From positions 983,001 to 1,047,000 of the forward strand of contig NZ_CP045072.1 of the NCBI RefSeq assembly GCF_009301415.1: 64,000 bases of DNA. Direction: 5' to 3'. Below are positions 35,532-44,675 of the stretch, piece by piece. Numbering within the stretch: the stretch's first letter is position 1; every line of letters begins with the position of its first letter. This DNA is from Paracoccus kondratievae. GTDB taxonomy: Bacteria > Pseudomonadota > Alphaproteobacteria > Rhodobacterales > Rhodobacteraceae. Below the pieces are notes generated by a model. That model was not told where the DNA came from. It did no database searches and saw only the letters and a program-made list of their open reading frames with translations. Made by a program: the position numbers and the translations under genes.

Positions 35532-38051
35532 CTAGTCCCCTGCCGGCTGCAGATGGGTGATGCCCGCCGCCGCCGCCCTGGCAAGGGCAGGGTCCAGCGA
35601 CATGACCACATATTCACCGCGTCGCCACAGCTCGGCCATGTCGTCATAATGGCGCGAGAAGGGGTGCCCCGACTGCCCGGTTGAGATGATAAAGACCGAG
35701 CTGTCCGGGTCGGCAAGGTCATATACGCCGCGATAAGTCGCGCCGGTCACGTTCAGCCAGGGGTTGCGGCCGGTGCCAAGAAAGCCCGCCTGCGCAATCG
35801 TCGCCTCTCCGCCCGAGGTCGGCTGGATCAGGTTCACGATATAGGAAATGCCACGCATATCCCCCAGCGCCGGATGAACGTGGCGGGCGCGGTGCAGGTC
35901 CCCCCAGCGCCAGCTTGCCAGATCCGGGCCGAAACGGGCGACCAGATCCAGCAGGGCTGCGTCAAGCGCCTGCCGGGCGATTTGCGTGCAGGTTTCGACC
36001 GGTGCGGACTGGCGGATATCGCACCAGACGGCCGCGCCGTCGATATTGCGAAACACCCGGTCGATGAATTCGGGAAAAAGCTCGTTCAGGTCGTCGGCAA
36101 GCGGGCCAAGATCATCCCGGACCAGCCGGTCCTGCAAGGCGCGCATCCACGCAACATAGATCAGCGGCTCGGGCAGATGCTCGCTCATCGCGCCGTCCCA
36201 ATTTGCAAGAAGGGCGAGGGCGTCCTGACGCAGCCGTTCGGGCGTGCCCTGGGCTGCGGGCTCTTCGGTGAACCACAGCTCGGCGCCCACCAGCGGTAAA
36301 AGCGCGCGGGCAACCGGACTGACGATATCGTTCTGGGCGGCGATGAAACTGTCGCGGGAATGCACCTCGCGCGAGTTGATAAGAAGACGCAGCCGGTCCA
36401 GCCGGAAACGGTCGGCCCAGTCATAGCCCAGGCCCGTCATGCCTGGCAGTGCCGCACCCGTGGCAGCAACGATGCCGCTTTCGGGGGCAAGATCGGTCAG
36501 CTCTGCAGGGGCAGGCGCAATGCCCTGCCACCGGTTCTGAACAATCCAGCCGGGTGCGGGCATCCGCCCCCCCGTCTGATGAACCGAGGGGCGCTGCGGC
36601 ACGGCGCCGACAAGGACTTGCCCCACACCATTACCATCGGCAAGCGTAACGGTCAGCGCCGGAGCTACCATATTGCGCAAAGTGGTTGCGGCTGCCTGCC
36701 GGTCCTGCGCCTGCATCAGCCCGATCAGCGCGGTCATGCTGCGATCTTCGCCAAAGGCTCCGGTCCAGGACAGGACTGCGACGTGGCCGGGCGGCAGGAT
36801 GGTTCCGATGCCAAGATGCGAGGCGGGGATTACCGGCCCATTCTCGGTCTCGCGCATGGTGATGGTTTGCGGCTCGGCGCCGCGGACACGCAGGATCTCG
36901 CGGCGGGTCGAAAATGCGGTCCAGCCCTGTGGGCCCCGATAACGGTTGGGATCGCCGGGCTGAACCTCTTCGATAAAGATGTCCTGATCGTCGATCTGTG
37001 CCGGGGTAACCCCCCATGCGAGGCGGGTGTTACGCCCGGAAAGAACAGCCGGAATGCCGGGGATGGTGCCACCGATCACCCCGCCTGAACCAAGCTCAAG
37101 CCGCGCCAGGTACCAAAGCCCCGGTGCGGTCAGCGGAAACTGAGGATCATTGGCAAGCAGCGCCCCCCCGGCCGCCGTGCGCCGTGCTGCCGCTGCAAAC
37201 CCATTGGCCGATGCCCCGAGCGAGGGCGACAGATAGCCTGCAAGCGCCGTCGTCCAGTCCGGCGTATCGGTCCCGCGTTTCGGGGCGGTAAAGCGCGTGC
37301 CGGGGAAAAGCGAGGCATAATCCGGCATGGGCGGCTCGCCCGGCATGGCGACCATATCCTGTCCACGCTCGGGTGCGGCGAGCGACAGCCTTGCACGCAG
37401 TACCTCGCGGCGGACCTGTACGGTCGAAGACGCCGCGAGCAGCTTGAGGATCGCCAGCGAATCTGCGGGCTCCCAATAGGCGATATCGTCGGGGAACAAA
37501 AAGAATTCGGGTGCTCCGCGACCACGTGCGCCAAGATTGATCTGCTGGATCCAGGCATTCACGCCGTCGGAATAGGCGCGCAGGACTTCGATCACCTCGG
37601 GGTCCTGAGCCTGAAGCGAGGCGCGGGCATTGCGATAGATCCCGAGCCGGCGTGCCAGATCGTCAGCGGGCAGGGCGCCCATACCATAGATCTCGGCCAG
37701 CCTGCCTTGGGCGGCGCGGCGCAGCACGGTCATCTGGAACAGCCGGTCCTGAGCATGGGCAAGCCCAAGAGCAAAAAAGACGTCGCGGTCGCTTTTGCCA
37801 AAGATATGCGGCACGTCCTCGGTCGTGCGCACGATTTCGACCGGGGCCGAGATACCCTGCACGACATAGGTGCCATCGTAGTCGGGCAGCGACCGGATGG
37901 CGAAATACCAGGCCAGCACCACGAAGGCGAGCGTCAGCAGGATCATCCCGACGGTCAGGCGCACAAGCCAGCGGAAAAGTGTCACCATGAAGAGGCGCAG
38001 CCCGAACTTGGGCGCGAGAGGTTGACCCCCGCGCCGGGTGATGAAATTCAT
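35532..38051 (-). CDS. Penicillin acylase family (Ntn-hydrolase)
   Basis: Secreted or membrane-anchored amidase of the penicillin G/AHL acylase family. The 839-residue precursor has an N-terminal membrane segment (about 30-52), the alpha-chain region with GLAHAQDRLFQM, and the autoprocessing site GASANGF, making Ser281 the predicted N-terminal nucleophile of the beta chain; NDPQFPLTAPGLWY and VTPAQIDDQDIFIEEV follow. Substrates could include acyl-homoserine lactones, but this is not shown. The start at 38051 is not supported by a strong ribosome site; a second ATG lies at 37988. Confidence 0.9.
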   Translation of the reverse strand: MNFITRRGGQPLAPKFGLRLFMVTLFRWLVRLTVGMILLTLAFVVLAWYFAIRSLPDYDGTYVVQGISAPVEIVRTTEDVPHIFGKSDRDVFFALGLAHAQDRLFQMTVLRRAAQGRLAEIYGMGALPADDLARRLGIYRNARASLQAQDPEVIEVLRAYSDGVNAWIQQINLGARGRGAPEFFLFPDDIAYWEPADSLAILKLLAASSTVQVRREVLRARLSLAAPERGQDMVAMPGEPPMPDYASLFPGTRFTAPKRGTDTPDWTTALAGYLSPSLGASANGFAAAARRTAAGGALLANDPQFPLTAPGLWYLARLELGSGGVIGGTIPGIPAVLSGRNTRLAWGVTPAQIDDQDIFIEEVQPGDPNRYRGPQGWTAFSTRREILRVRGAEPQTITMRETENGPVIPASHLGIGTILPPGHVAVLSWTGAFGEDRSMTALIGLMQAQDRQAAATTLRNMVAPALTVTLADGNGVGQVLVGAVPQRPSVHQTGGRMPAPGWIVQNRWQGIAPAPAELTDLAPESGIVAATGAALPGMTGLGYDWADRFRLDRLRLLINSREVHSRDSFIAAQNDIVSPVARALLPLVGAELWFTEEPAAQGTPERLRQDALALLANWDGAMSEHLPEPLIYVAWMRALQDRLVRDDLGPLADDLNELFPEFIDRVFRNIDGAAVWCDIRQSAPVETCTQIARQALDAALLDLVARFGPDLASWRWGDLHRARHVHPALGDMRGISYIVNLIQPTSGGEATIAQAGFLGTGRNPWLNVTGATYRGVYDLADPDSSVFIISTGQSGHPFSRHYDDMAELWRRGEYVVMSLDPALARAAAAGITHLQPAGD

Positions 38052-38114
38052 CGGGGTGAATAGGGCAGGGCGCGGGCCGGATCAACGCGCCTTTCGATGC
38101 GAGGGAGAAAATTG

Positions 38115-38981
38115 ATGGCAAAGGTGGCGTTTCTGGGGTTGGGGGTGATGGGCTTTCCCATGGCCGGGCATCTTGCAGCGGCGGGCCATGATGTGACGGT
38201 CTGGAACCGCAGCCCCGCCAAGGCCGAGGCCTGGGTCGCGCGCCACAAGGGCAGCCGCGCTGTCTCGGCCAAAGAAGCTGCCGAAGGGGCTGAATTCGTC
38301 ATGGCCTGCGTCGGGAATGACGACGACCTGCGTCAGGTTTGTCTTGGCGAAGCCGGGGCCTTTGCAGGTATGAGCAAGGGTGCGATCTTTGTCGATCACA
38401 CGACGGTTTCGGCGGCGGTCACGCGTGAGCTTGCGGCCCATGCCGCTGAGGCGGGGCTGGGCTTCGTCGATGCTCCGGTTTCGGGCGGTCAGGCCGGGGC
38501 CGAGAACGGCCAGCTTTCGGTCATGTGCGGCGGTAGCGAGGATGACTATGGCCGGGCCGAGCCGGTGATTGCCGCCTATGCCAAGATCTGTAAGCTTATG
38601 GGCCCCTCGGGCGCGGGCCAGCTCACCAAAATGTGCAACCAGATCGCCATCGCAGGGCTGGTGCAGGCGCTGTCGGAATCGCTGCATTTTGCTGAAAAGG
38701 CCGGGCTGTCGATCCCCGGGGTGGTCGAGGTGATCAGTCAGGGTGCTGCGGGCAGCTGGCAGATGCAGAACCGGTATCAGACCATGGCCGAGAACCGCTT
38801 TGACTTTGGATTTGCTGTGGACTGGATGCGCAAGGATCTGGGCATCTGTCTTGCCACTGCCGATGAGACCGGCGCGACCCTGCCGGTGACAGCTCTGGTC
38901 GACCAGTTCTACAAGGAAGTGCAGAACATGGGCGGCGGGCGCTGGGACACTTCTTCGCTGATTGCGCGGCTGCGTAAATGA
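38115..38981 (+). CDS. 3-hydroxyisobutyrate dehydrogenase family oxidoreductase
   Basis: A 288-residue NAD(P)-dependent beta-hydroxyacid dehydrogenase. The Rossmann motif VAFLGLGVMGFPMAGHL is at about 4-20, the substrate signature FVDAPVSGGQAGAENG near 123-138, and the catalytic Lys in GAGQLTKMCNQ near 172-182. Preferred substrate (hydroxyisobutyrate, tartronate semialdehyde or succinic-semialdehyde type) cannot be distinguished. The start at 38115 follows a GAGGGAG-type ribosome site; it is divergent from the acylase gene. Confidence 0.9.
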   Translation: MAKVAFLGLGVMGFPMAGHLAAAGHDVTVWNRSPAKAEAWVARHKGSRAVSAKEAAEGAEFVMACVGNDDDLRQVCLGEAGAFAGMSKGAIFVDHTTVSAAVTRELAAHAAEAGLGFVDAPVSGGQAGAENGQLSVMCGGSEDDYGRAEPVIAAYAKICKLMGPSGAGQLTKMCNQIAIAGLVQALSESLHFAEKAGLSIPGVVEVISQGAAGSWQMQNRYQTMAENRFDFGFAVDWMRKDLGICLATADETGATLPVTALVDQFYKEVQNMGGGRWDTSSLIARLRK

Positions 38982-38987
38982 TGCGGC

Positions 38988-39017
38988 TTGCCAAGGGCGG
39001 CGTGAACGCGCTATCAG
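38988..39017 (+). promoter_or_regulatory. Probable promoter of tRNA-Val
   Basis: TTGCCA (38988-38993) and TATCAG (39012-39017) are separated by 18 bases and end nine bases before the mature tRNA. Similar to the tRNA-Met promoter, but the -10 is weaker. Confidence 0.5.
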
Positions 39018-39026
39018 CCTGCGCGG

Positions 39027-39102
39027 GGGCGGTTAGCTCAGTTGGTAGAGCGTCTCGTTTACACCGAGAATGTCGGGGGTTCGAGTCCCTCACCGCCCAC
39101 CA
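39027..39102 (+). tRNA. tRNA-Val (UAC anticodon)
   Basis: A 76-base cloverleaf with encoded CCA at 39100-39102. The acceptor stem GGGCGGT/ACCGCCC is fully paired, the D-arm is GCTC/GAGC, the anticodon stem TCTCG/CGAGA holds the loop TTTACAC with anticodon TAC, and the T-arm is GGGGG TTCGAGT CCCTC. It starts 45 bases after the dehydrogenase stop. Confidence 0.96.
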
Positions 39103-39147
39103 TTCCCCTTTGTATTCAATGCCTTGCCTCTGCGATGAGGTATCGGC

Positions 39148-40209
39148 ATGACCGGTGCGCTGTCCAGCCTGCGTATTGTCGAAATCGCGGGCATCGGTCC
39201 GACTCCCTTTGCCGCAATGTGGTTTGCCGACCATGGCGCGCAGGTCGTGCGGATCGCGCGGCCCGGTTCGCCGCAGATTTTTCCGCTAAGCCGGGACGTC
39301 CTAGACCGCGGGCGCGACTGGCTGGAGCTGGACCTGAAATCCGCCCAAGGCCGAGATCTGGCGCGCGATCTGATTCTGCGCGCCGATGCTGTGATCGAGG
39401 GCATGCGCCCCGGCGTCATGGAGCGGCTGGGCCTGGGGCCAGAGGATTTCTCTGCAAACCCACGCCTTGTCTATGGCCGCATGACCGGTTGGGGGCAAAG
39501 CGGGCCGCTGGCACACACCGCTGGTCACGACCTGACCTATCTGGCGATCACCGGCGCGCTTGCTGCTATCGGGCCCAGGAACCATCCGGTCCCGCCGCTG
39601 AACCTGATCGGGGATTTTGCTGCGGGCTCAATGTATCTGGTGGCCGGTATGCTGGCCGCGATTCTTGCCGCGCGTGAGACGGGCAAGGGGCAGGTCGTCG
39701 ATGCCGCGATCACCGATGGCGTCGCGCATCTGATGGCGATGATCACCGGGCTAAGGGTAAACGGTCTTTGGCAGGTCGAACGGCAGGCGAATCTTTTGGA
39801 CGGTGGCGCGCCTTACTACACCTGCTATCGTTGCGCCTGCGGTGGTTTTCTGGCCGTTGGCGCCATAGAGCCACAGTTCTGGGCCGAGCTGATCCGGCGC
39901 CTGGGTCTGGCCGGGGTTGATCTGCCAGACCGCGCTGATCCTGCAAATTGGGTGGCGCTGCGCGAGATACTGGCGGCACGCATCGCCTCCCGCAGCCGTG
40001 ATGACTGGGCAGCCGAGCTTGAGGGAACAGATGCCTGCGCAGCACCCGTCCTGACGATGGATGAGGCTCCGCATCATCCGCACAACCGCGCGCGCGGGGT
40101 TCATATCGGCAACGATCCGCGTCCCGCGCCGCTTTTGTCGCGCAATCCGGGACAACCGGGCGAGGGCCGGCAGCTGACAGTCGGTCAGGCGCGTAATCTG
40201 TGGCGCTGA
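39148..40209 (+). CDS. CaiB/BaiF-type CoA transferase (alpha-methylacyl-CoA racemase-like)
   Basis: A 353-residue family III CoA-transferase fold protein. It opens LSSLRIVEIAGIGPTPFAAM, continues ADHGAQVVRIARPG and DWLELDLKSAQGRDLAR, and contains the FSANPRLVYGRMTGWGQSGP and GHDLTYLAITGAL motifs near 110-135. The catalytic Asp expected of CoA transferases (here in the GHDLTYL segment) is also used by racemases. The sequence GQSGPLAHTAGHD resembles alpha-methylacyl-CoA racemases, so that role is favoured. Confidence 0.88.
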   Translation: MTGALSSLRIVEIAGIGPTPFAAMWFADHGAQVVRIARPGSPQIFPLSRDVLDRGRDWLELDLKSAQGRDLARDLILRADAVIEGMRPGVMERLGLGPEDFSANPRLVYGRMTGWGQSGPLAHTAGHDLTYLAITGALAAIGPRNHPVPPLNLIGDFAAGSMYLVAGMLAAILAARETGKGQVVDAAITDGVAHLMAMITGLRVNGLWQVERQANLLDGGAPYYTCYRCACGGFLAVGAIEPQFWAELIRRLGLAGVDLPDRADPANWVALREILAARIASRSRDDWAAELEGTDACAAPVLTMDEAPHHPHNRARGVHIGNDPRPAPLLSRNPGQPGEGRQLTVGQARNLWR

Positions 40210-40222
40210 GCAGCCATTTCTG

Positions 40223-40251
40223 TTGACTTGGCCGGGCGAATCCGCGATATA
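40223..40251 (+). promoter_or_regulatory. Sigma-70 type promoter for rplU-rpmA
   Basis: TTGACT (40223-40228) and GATATA (40246-40251) are spaced 17 bases apart, about 150 bases upstream of the rplU ATG. The long leader between holds a structured element. Confidence 0.6.
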
Positions 40252-40282
40252 CCCGCGACCGGCCGGGCTTACGTCCGTTGCC

Positions 40283-40356
40283 GGTATTGCATTTTAAAAT
40301 CTCACCCAGAACAAAGGGTGCGCTGTCCGAAGGCGGGGTTCAACCCCGGCAATACC
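40283..40356 (+). ncRNA. Structured leader of rplU (three-way junction)
   Basis: An outer stem pairs GGTATTGC (40283-40290) with GCAATACC (40349-40356). Enclosed are two hairpins: CACCC/GGGTG (40303-40307 with 40316-40320) and GGGGT/ACCCC (40335-40339 with 40343-40347). A compact closed junction in a ribosomal-protein leader is typical of autogenous control, as proposed for other L21 operons. It is my inference; the pairing is visible but the function is not known. Confidence 0.5.
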
Positions 40357-40400
40357 TGAAATATGGGGCCGAAGGACGCGGCAGAGCAAGGAAAGACGGA

Positions 40401-40823
40401 ATGTTCGCAGTTCTCAAGACGGGCGGCAAGCAGTACCGGGTTCAGGCCGGTGATGTGCTGCGCGTCGAAAAACTGAACGCCGAAGCCGGCGACAAAATCC
40501 AATTCAACGACGTGCTGATGATCGGCGCGACCGTAGGTGCGCCGCTGGTGAAAGGCGCTGCCGTTCAGGCCGAGGTCATCGACACGATCAAAGCCGACAA
40601 GGTCATCACCTATGTCAAGCGCCGCCGGAAACATTCCTCGCAGCGCACCCGTGGCCATCGCCAGCAGCTGACGCTGGTCCGCATCACCGAGCTGCTTGAA
40701 AAAGGCGGCGACAAGACCAACGTCAAGCCGGCCGTCGGCGCACGCACCAAACTGGAAGCCGCTGCCAAACCGGCGAAAGCCAAGAAGTCGGAAGCCGTAG
40801 CTTCGGCCGAAGACGCTAACTGA
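40401..40823 (+). CDS. rplU: 50S ribosomal protein L21
   Basis: Binds 23S rRNA domain II. The core ([40 protein letters not shown]) ends near residue 100; after it, about 40 residues ([10 protein letters not shown] and Lys/Ala-rich tail) form an extension common in alphaproteobacterial L21. Start at 40401 is fixed by the universal N-terminus and an AAGGAAAG ribosome site; an in-frame start at 40278 would extend through the leader and is rejected. Followed by rpmA after 19 bases. Confidence 0.97.
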   Translation: MFAVLKTGGKQYRVQAGDVLRVEKLNAEAGDKIQFNDVLMIGATVGAPLVKGAAVQAEVIDTIKADKVITYVKRRRKHSSQRTRGHRQQLTLVRITELLEKGGDKTNVKPAVGARTKLEAAAKPAKAKKSEAVASAEDAN

Positions 40824-40842
40824 GGCAAAAGGAGACTGAACC

Positions 40843-41115
40843 ATGGCACATAAAAAAGCAGGCGGTTCGTCCCGCAACGGCCGCGATTCGGCTGGCCGTC
40901 GTCTCGGTGTGAAACTTTATGGCGGTCAGCGGGCCGTTGCCGGTAACATCATCGTGCGTCAGCGTGGCACCACCTGGTGGCCGGGCCAGAATGTCGGCAT
41001 GGGCCGCGACCATACTCTGTTCGCCCTGACCGACGGCCAGGTAACCTTCAAGAAGGGCCTCAAGGGCCGCACTTACATTTCCGTGCTTCCTGCCAACGTA
41101 GAGGCCGCCGAGTAA
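40843..41115 (+). CDS. rpmA: 50S ribosomal protein L27
   Basis: Near the peptidyl transferase centre. The 90-residue sequence [20 protein letters not shown], followed by [20 protein letters not shown], is canonical, with no N-terminal extension of the Firmicutes type. It shares an operon with rplU and is closed by a strong terminator 25 bases after its stop. In many relatives a GNAT gene and obg follow; here only the GNAT is present. Confidence 0.98.
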   Translation: MAHKKAGGSSRNGRDSAGRRLGVKLYGGQRAVAGNIIVRQRGTTWWPGQNVGMGRDHTLFALTDGQVTFKKGLKGRTYISVLPANVEAAE

Positions 41116-41140
41116 GCCAAGTTTAACACTTGCATGCTAA

Positions 41141-41176
41141 AAGGGGATCGGCCGATGCCGGTCCCCTTCGCTTTTT
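41141..41176 (+). terminator. Rho-independent terminator after rpmA
   Basis: AAGGGGATCGGC (41141-41152) and GCCGGTCCCCTT (41157-41168) pair with one G-T and a four-base loop (CGAT), followed by CGCTTTTTC. Confidence 0.88.
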
Positions 41177-41225
41177 CGGGGTTCGTACCCATATCAGTGC
41201 AAGTAATTAGGGGGAGAACAGTGAC

Positions 41226-41771
41226 ATGAATGAGTTGATTTCCTCGGATGCGCGGCAGATCGAGATCGTGACCGAGCGCTTTGTCCTGCGGCCGCTTCGG
41301 GCCTCGGATGCGGGGCTCATCGCGCATTATACCGCCGACCGACGCGTAGCCGGGGGAACCCGTTCCATCCCGCACCCCTTGCCGCCCGGTGCCTCTGAAT
41401 CCTATGTCCGCCGTGCCATGTCGGATGACCGGGACGAGGATGTCTGGGCTATCGACGGTTCGGCAAATAAGCTTGCCGAAGTCCTTGGCGTGGTTTCACT
41501 GACCCGCATTGATCAAGAGCAATCCGAGCTTGGCTTCTGGATCGGTGCTGGTTTTTGGAACACCGGCTTTGCGACCGAGGCGGTCTCGGCTCTGGTTGAG
41601 GCTAATCCGCATCGTTCGCGCACGCTCTTTGCCGAGGCGTTTCAGGACAACCCCGGCTCGGCCCGGGTACTGACCAACTGTGGTTTTGAATATCTCGGCG
41701 ATGCGGAAAGCTGGTCGGTGGCGCGTAATGCGCTGGTGCCGACCTGGACCTATCTGCGCAAAATGGTCTGA
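41226..41771 (+). CDS. GNAT family N-acetyltransferase
   Basis: A 181-residue acetyl-CoA-dependent transferase. It opens like the RimJ/RimL branch (ERFVLRPLRASDAGLIAHYT), and has the acetyl-CoA signature GFWIGAGFWNTGFATEAVSA near 115-134 and FQDNPGSARVLTNCGFEYLG near 145-164. The AGGGGGAGA ribosome site lies 12 bases before the ATG. This GNAT between rpmA and obg is a usual alphaproteobacterial neighbour, but obg is missing here. The substrate is unknown. Confidence 0.9.
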   Translation: MNELISSDARQIEIVTERFVLRPLRASDAGLIAHYTADRRVAGGTRSIPHPLPPGASESYVRRAMSDDRDEDVWAIDGSANKLAEVLGVVSLTRIDQEQSELGFWIGAGFWNTGFATEAVSALVEANPHRSRTLFAEAFQDNPGSARVLTNCGFEYLGDAESWSVARNALVPTWTYLRKMV

Positions 41772-41795
41772 GCAGGCCACCGATTTCTGATTTTA

Positions 41796-41830
41796 GGGGA
41801 GGGGCCTTGTGACGGACCTTCCCCTTTTTG
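41796..41830 (+). terminator. Rho-independent terminator after the GNAT gene
   Basis: AGGGGAGGGGCC (41796-41807) pairs with GGACCTTCCCCT (41815-41826) with one mismatch and one G-T pair, followed by TTTT. The stem is long and the T-run short. Confidence 0.7.
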
Positions 41831-41931
41831 CTTCGGGAGTGGTGTCCGGCTGATCATTTTGCGAGGGGCGCAGAACAAAAAGAGAAGAGGCGCGGGATTC
41901 CCGGCCTCTTCGTCGCTCCATCTCAGATAAG

Positions 41932-42438
41932 TCAGCGCCGCAGCGTAACCGAATTGGTGGCGCCGGTAATCACGACTTCGCGGAGCGATGGCAGGACTGC
42001 GTTCGGAATGGTCAGCGCGACCGTGGCTGTATCGCTCGCCGGGTTCGGCGGATTGACGGCGGCAAATGTGCCAAGCTGTGGCGGCTTGCCGACCAGACGC
42101 AGGCGCAGCACGCCGTTTTCATCCGGGCGGATACGGCCCTTGGGCATCGGCACTTCGGTCACCAGGGCGACGTCCCACCAGCCTTTGCTTGCGCCCAGCC
42201 CGGTCACGACCAGCATGCGGCCTTCGTAGATAGGCTCCCATTTCGCGCCGGTGACCCGGGCCAGTGGGATGCGTCCATCCTGAACCGAGGTCGGATAGCC
42301 CCCCTCGGGCTCAAGGGTTTGCGGCTCGGAAGAACTGCCAAACCAACGCATCGGGTTCCAGCTGCTGTCCCCCATGCGGCCGCAGCCAGCCAGCACGAGC
42401 ATTGTACAGGCAAGGATGCCTAATGTTCTTGACCGCAT
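41932..42438 (-). CDS. Hypothetical lipoprotein (168 aa)
   Basis: A signal with lipobox LAGC (Cys19) in MRSRTLGILACTMLVLAGC predicts an outer- or inner-membrane lipoprotein. The mature part begins GRMGDSSWNPMRWFGSSSEP and has a beta-rich pattern (GRMLVVTGLGASKGWWDVAL, AVLPSLREVVITGATN). It is typical of small conserved Rhodobacteraceae lipoproteins of unknown role. It is divergent from sufE; the intervening 126 bases should hold both promoters. Confidence 0.8.
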   Translation of the reverse strand: MRSRTLGILACTMLVLAGCGRMGDSSWNPMRWFGSSSEPQTLEPEGGYPTSVQDGRIPLARVTGAKWEPIYEGRMLVVTGLGASKGWWDVALVTEVPMPKGRIRPDENGVLRLRLVGKPPQLGTFAAVNPPNPASDTATVALTIPNAVLPSLREVVITGATNSVTLRR

Positions 42439-42564
42439 GAACGCTGTCCCCGCTTTTCCAAGTCTTTGGGGCAGTGATAGGGCAAGTCGCGCGAGGGCGA
42501 AAGCCTCTTTGACCTCGTCCGGTCATCGCGCTATCCATGGCCGCCCACGCGAGAGGATGCCCCG

Positions 42565-42972
42565 ATGGCCACGCCAGCCTTTGAAAAGATCGCCGAGACT
42601 TTCGATTTCCTTGACGACTGGGAGGATCGCTATCGTCACGTTATCGAACTGGGTAAGGCGATGCCGCCGATGGACGCATCATTGCAGGTCCCGGCCACCA
42701 AGGTAGAAGGCTGCGCCAGCCAGGTCTGGATCATGCCGCGGATCGAGGGCGGACGTTTCGATTTTCAGGGCGATAGCGACGCATTGATCGTGCGCGGACT
42801 GATCGCGATTCTGCACGCGCTTTACTCCGGGGTTCCGGTCGGTGAGGTCGCCGGCATCAACGCTACCGCCGAGCTGGCCCGCCTGGGGCTCGAAGAGCAT
42901 CTTTCCGCGCAGCGTTCGAACGGGTTGCGCGCTATGGTCGAGCGTATCCGCAATCTTGCCGCGGCTGCCTGA
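42565..42972 (+). CDS. sufE: Cysteine desulfurase sulfur acceptor SufE
   Basis: Receives persulfide sulfur from SufS on its conserved Cys and passes it to SufB. The 135-residue protein has the acceptor Cys50 in KVEGCASQVWI and the family elements FEKIAETFDFLDDWEDRYRH and ALIVRGLIAILHALYSG. Length is typical. It is convergent with mnmA (three bases between stops), which also needs a persulfide sulfur supply. Confidence 0.95.
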   Translation: MATPAFEKIAETFDFLDDWEDRYRHVIELGKAMPPMDASLQVPATKVEGCASQVWIMPRIEGGRFDFQGDSDALIVRGLIAILHALYSGVPVGEVAGINATAELARLGLEEHLSAQRSNGLRAMVERIRNLAAAA

Positions 42973-42975
42973 AGG

Positions 42976-44145
42976 TTAGCCGCCGCGGCGGTGTGCAATC
43001 CAGCCGCCGCCCAGAACCCGGGTGCTGTCGGTCGCGTAAAAAACGCAAGCCTGACCCGGGCTTACCCCTTCTTCGGGGGCGAGCAGCTCGATCTCTGCGC
43101 GGCGGTCTCCGGTCACGCGCAGGATCGCAGGCCGGGGCGGCCGGGTTGAGCGGATGCGGGCGCTGATCGCGATTTCGCCGGTGAAAGGCTCATCGCCCAG
43201 CCAGTTCACCTCGGTCACCGGCACGATTTTCGTCGCCAGAGCTTCTTTGGGGCCGACAACGACGCGCCGGGTTTCAGGCTCAAGCCGGACCACGTATAGC
43301 GGATCACCCAGCCCGCCGATGCCCAGCCCGCGCCGCTGACCGATGGTGTAATGGATGACACCCCGATGGGTACCCAGCACATTGCCGTCCATATCGACGA
43401 TCTCACCCGGATCGGCCGCGCCGGGACGCAGCTTTTCGATCACGCTGGCATAGTTGCCATTCGGTACAAAGCAGATGTCCTGGCTATCCGGTTTGTCGGC
43501 TACCGCCAGTCCGTATCGGGCGGCCAGCGCCCGGGTCTCGGCCTTGCTCGCAAGTCCCCCCAGCGGAAAGCGCAAAAAATCAAGCTGTTCTTGCGTGGTC
43601 GAGAACAGGAAATAGCTCTGGTCGCGGTTTGGATCAGCGGCCATATGCAGCTCGGCTCCATGCGGCCCTTCGAGGCGGCGGATATAATGGCCCGTCGCCA
43701 TGCAATCGGCATCAAGATCACGCGCGGTCTCAAGCAGGTCACGGAACTTGACGCGTTCATTACAGCGGATGCAGGGAACCGGTGTTGCGCCGGCAAGATA
43801 GGCGTCAGCAAACTCCTCGATTACCGATTCACGAAACTTGTTTTCGTAATCCAGAACGTAATGCGGAAAACCGATACGCTCGGCCACACGGCGGGCGTCA
43901 TGGATATCCTGCCCGGCGCAGCAGGCACCTTTTTTCGCCAGCGCCGCGCCATGATCGTAAAGCTGCAGCGTCACACCGATCACATCATAGCCCTGCGCAG
44001 CAAGCATCGCCGCGACCACCGAACTGTCGACCCCCCCCGACATTGCCACAACCACGCGCGTTTGCGCCGGAGGCTTGGCGAAGCCCAGCGAATTCACGGT
44101 TGAAACGGGCGCAGCACTGCGCAGCAAGGGGTCTGACACTGTCAT
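42976..44145 (-). CDS. mnmA: tRNA-specific 2-thiouridylase MnmA
   Basis: Makes s2U34 of tRNA-Lys, -Glu and -Gln. The 389-residue enzyme has the ATP pyrophosphatase loop [16 protein letters not shown] near residue 33-48, the catalytic cysteine region [13 protein letters not shown] (about 127-140) and [13 protein letters not shown] with the second cysteine. A beta-barrel C-terminal domain (about 290-389) completes it. It is divergent from sciP and convergent with sufE. Confidence 0.96.
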   Translation of the reverse strand: MTVSDPLLRSAAPVSTVNSLGFAKPPAQTRVVVAMSGGVDSSVVAAMLAAQGYDVIGVTLQLYDHGAALAKKGACCAGQDIHDARRVAERIGFPHYVLDYENKFRESVIEEFADAYLAGATPVPCIRCNERVKFRDLLETARDLDADCMATGHYIRRLEGPHGAELHMAADPNRDQSYFLFSTTQEQLDFLRFPLGGLASKAETRALAARYGLAVADKPDSQDICFVPNGNYASVIEKLRPGAADPGEIVDMDGNVLGTHRGVIHYTIGQRRGLGIGGLGDPLYVVRLEPETRRVVVGPKEALATKIVPVTEVNWLGDEPFTGEIAISARIRSTRPPRPAILRVTGDRRAEIELLAPEEGVSPGQACVFYATDSTRVLGGGWIAHRRGG

Positions 44146-44309
44146 GGATCGTCCTTTCGCGAGGCGCGCAGATTCCGGCCCCGGATTTCGTTATATTTAT
44201 AGGGAAATTATTGCCATTCTCAAGGGTGGCGCGGGCAAAACCGGGGATGGTTTCACCTCGGATTAAGAAAATCATGGAAGAACTGTTTGGAAAGACGGGG
44301 AATTTACGG

Positions 44310-44588
44310 ATGTTTCTTAAAAAGGCCTCTGGCCCGCGGACTGTGACCCTGCCCGATGGCAGCATACTGACCCTGGCTGATCTGCCGCTGCCGCAGACGC
44401 GCTGGGTCGCCAGCCGCAAGGCGGTTGTGGTCGCTGCCGTACAATATGGTTTGATCACGCGCGACGAGGCGCTGCGCTGCTATAGCCTGACTGAGGAAGA
44501 GCTGGAGGCCTGGATCGGTGCCGTCACACGGCATGGTCGGAATGCGCTGAAAATCACGCAGCTGCAAAAATTCAGACAAGAAAGATAA
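44310..44588 (+). CDS. sciP: CtrA inhibitor SciP
   Basis: Small helix-turn-helix protein that binds CtrA and limits transcription from CtrA promoters in alphaproteobacteria. The 92-residue sequence from MFLKKASGPRTVTLPDGSIL continues LPLPQTRWVASRKAVVVAAV and YSLTEEELEAWIGAVTRHG, matching the DUF1153/SciP pattern. The start at 44310 is chosen because the family begins here and GGGG lies about ten bases upstream; ATG 44274 is an alternative. It sits just before ctrA, which suits its partner role. Confidence 0.9.
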   Translation: MFLKKASGPRTVTLPDGSILTLADLPLPQTRWVASRKAVVVAAVQYGLITRDEALRCYSLTEEELEAWIGAVTRHGRNALKITQLQKFRQER

Positions 44589-44611
44589 AGACAAATTTGA
44601 TAAATCAGCAG

Positions 44612-44626
44612 GTAACCTGATATTAA
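44612..44626 (+). promoter_or_regulatory. CtrA-type half-conserved box upstream of ctrA
   Basis: The sequence GTAA-N7-TTAA (44612-44615 and 44623-44626), followed by CC, deviates from the consensus TTAA-N7-TTAAC by one base. It lies about 50 bases before the ctrA start, as expected of autoregulation. This is an inference from the pattern only. Confidence 0.4.
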
Positions 44627-44675
44627 CCTTTTACGTCCAAGCTTAATCGGTTCGTTGGTTAAACAGGGGAAAGAC

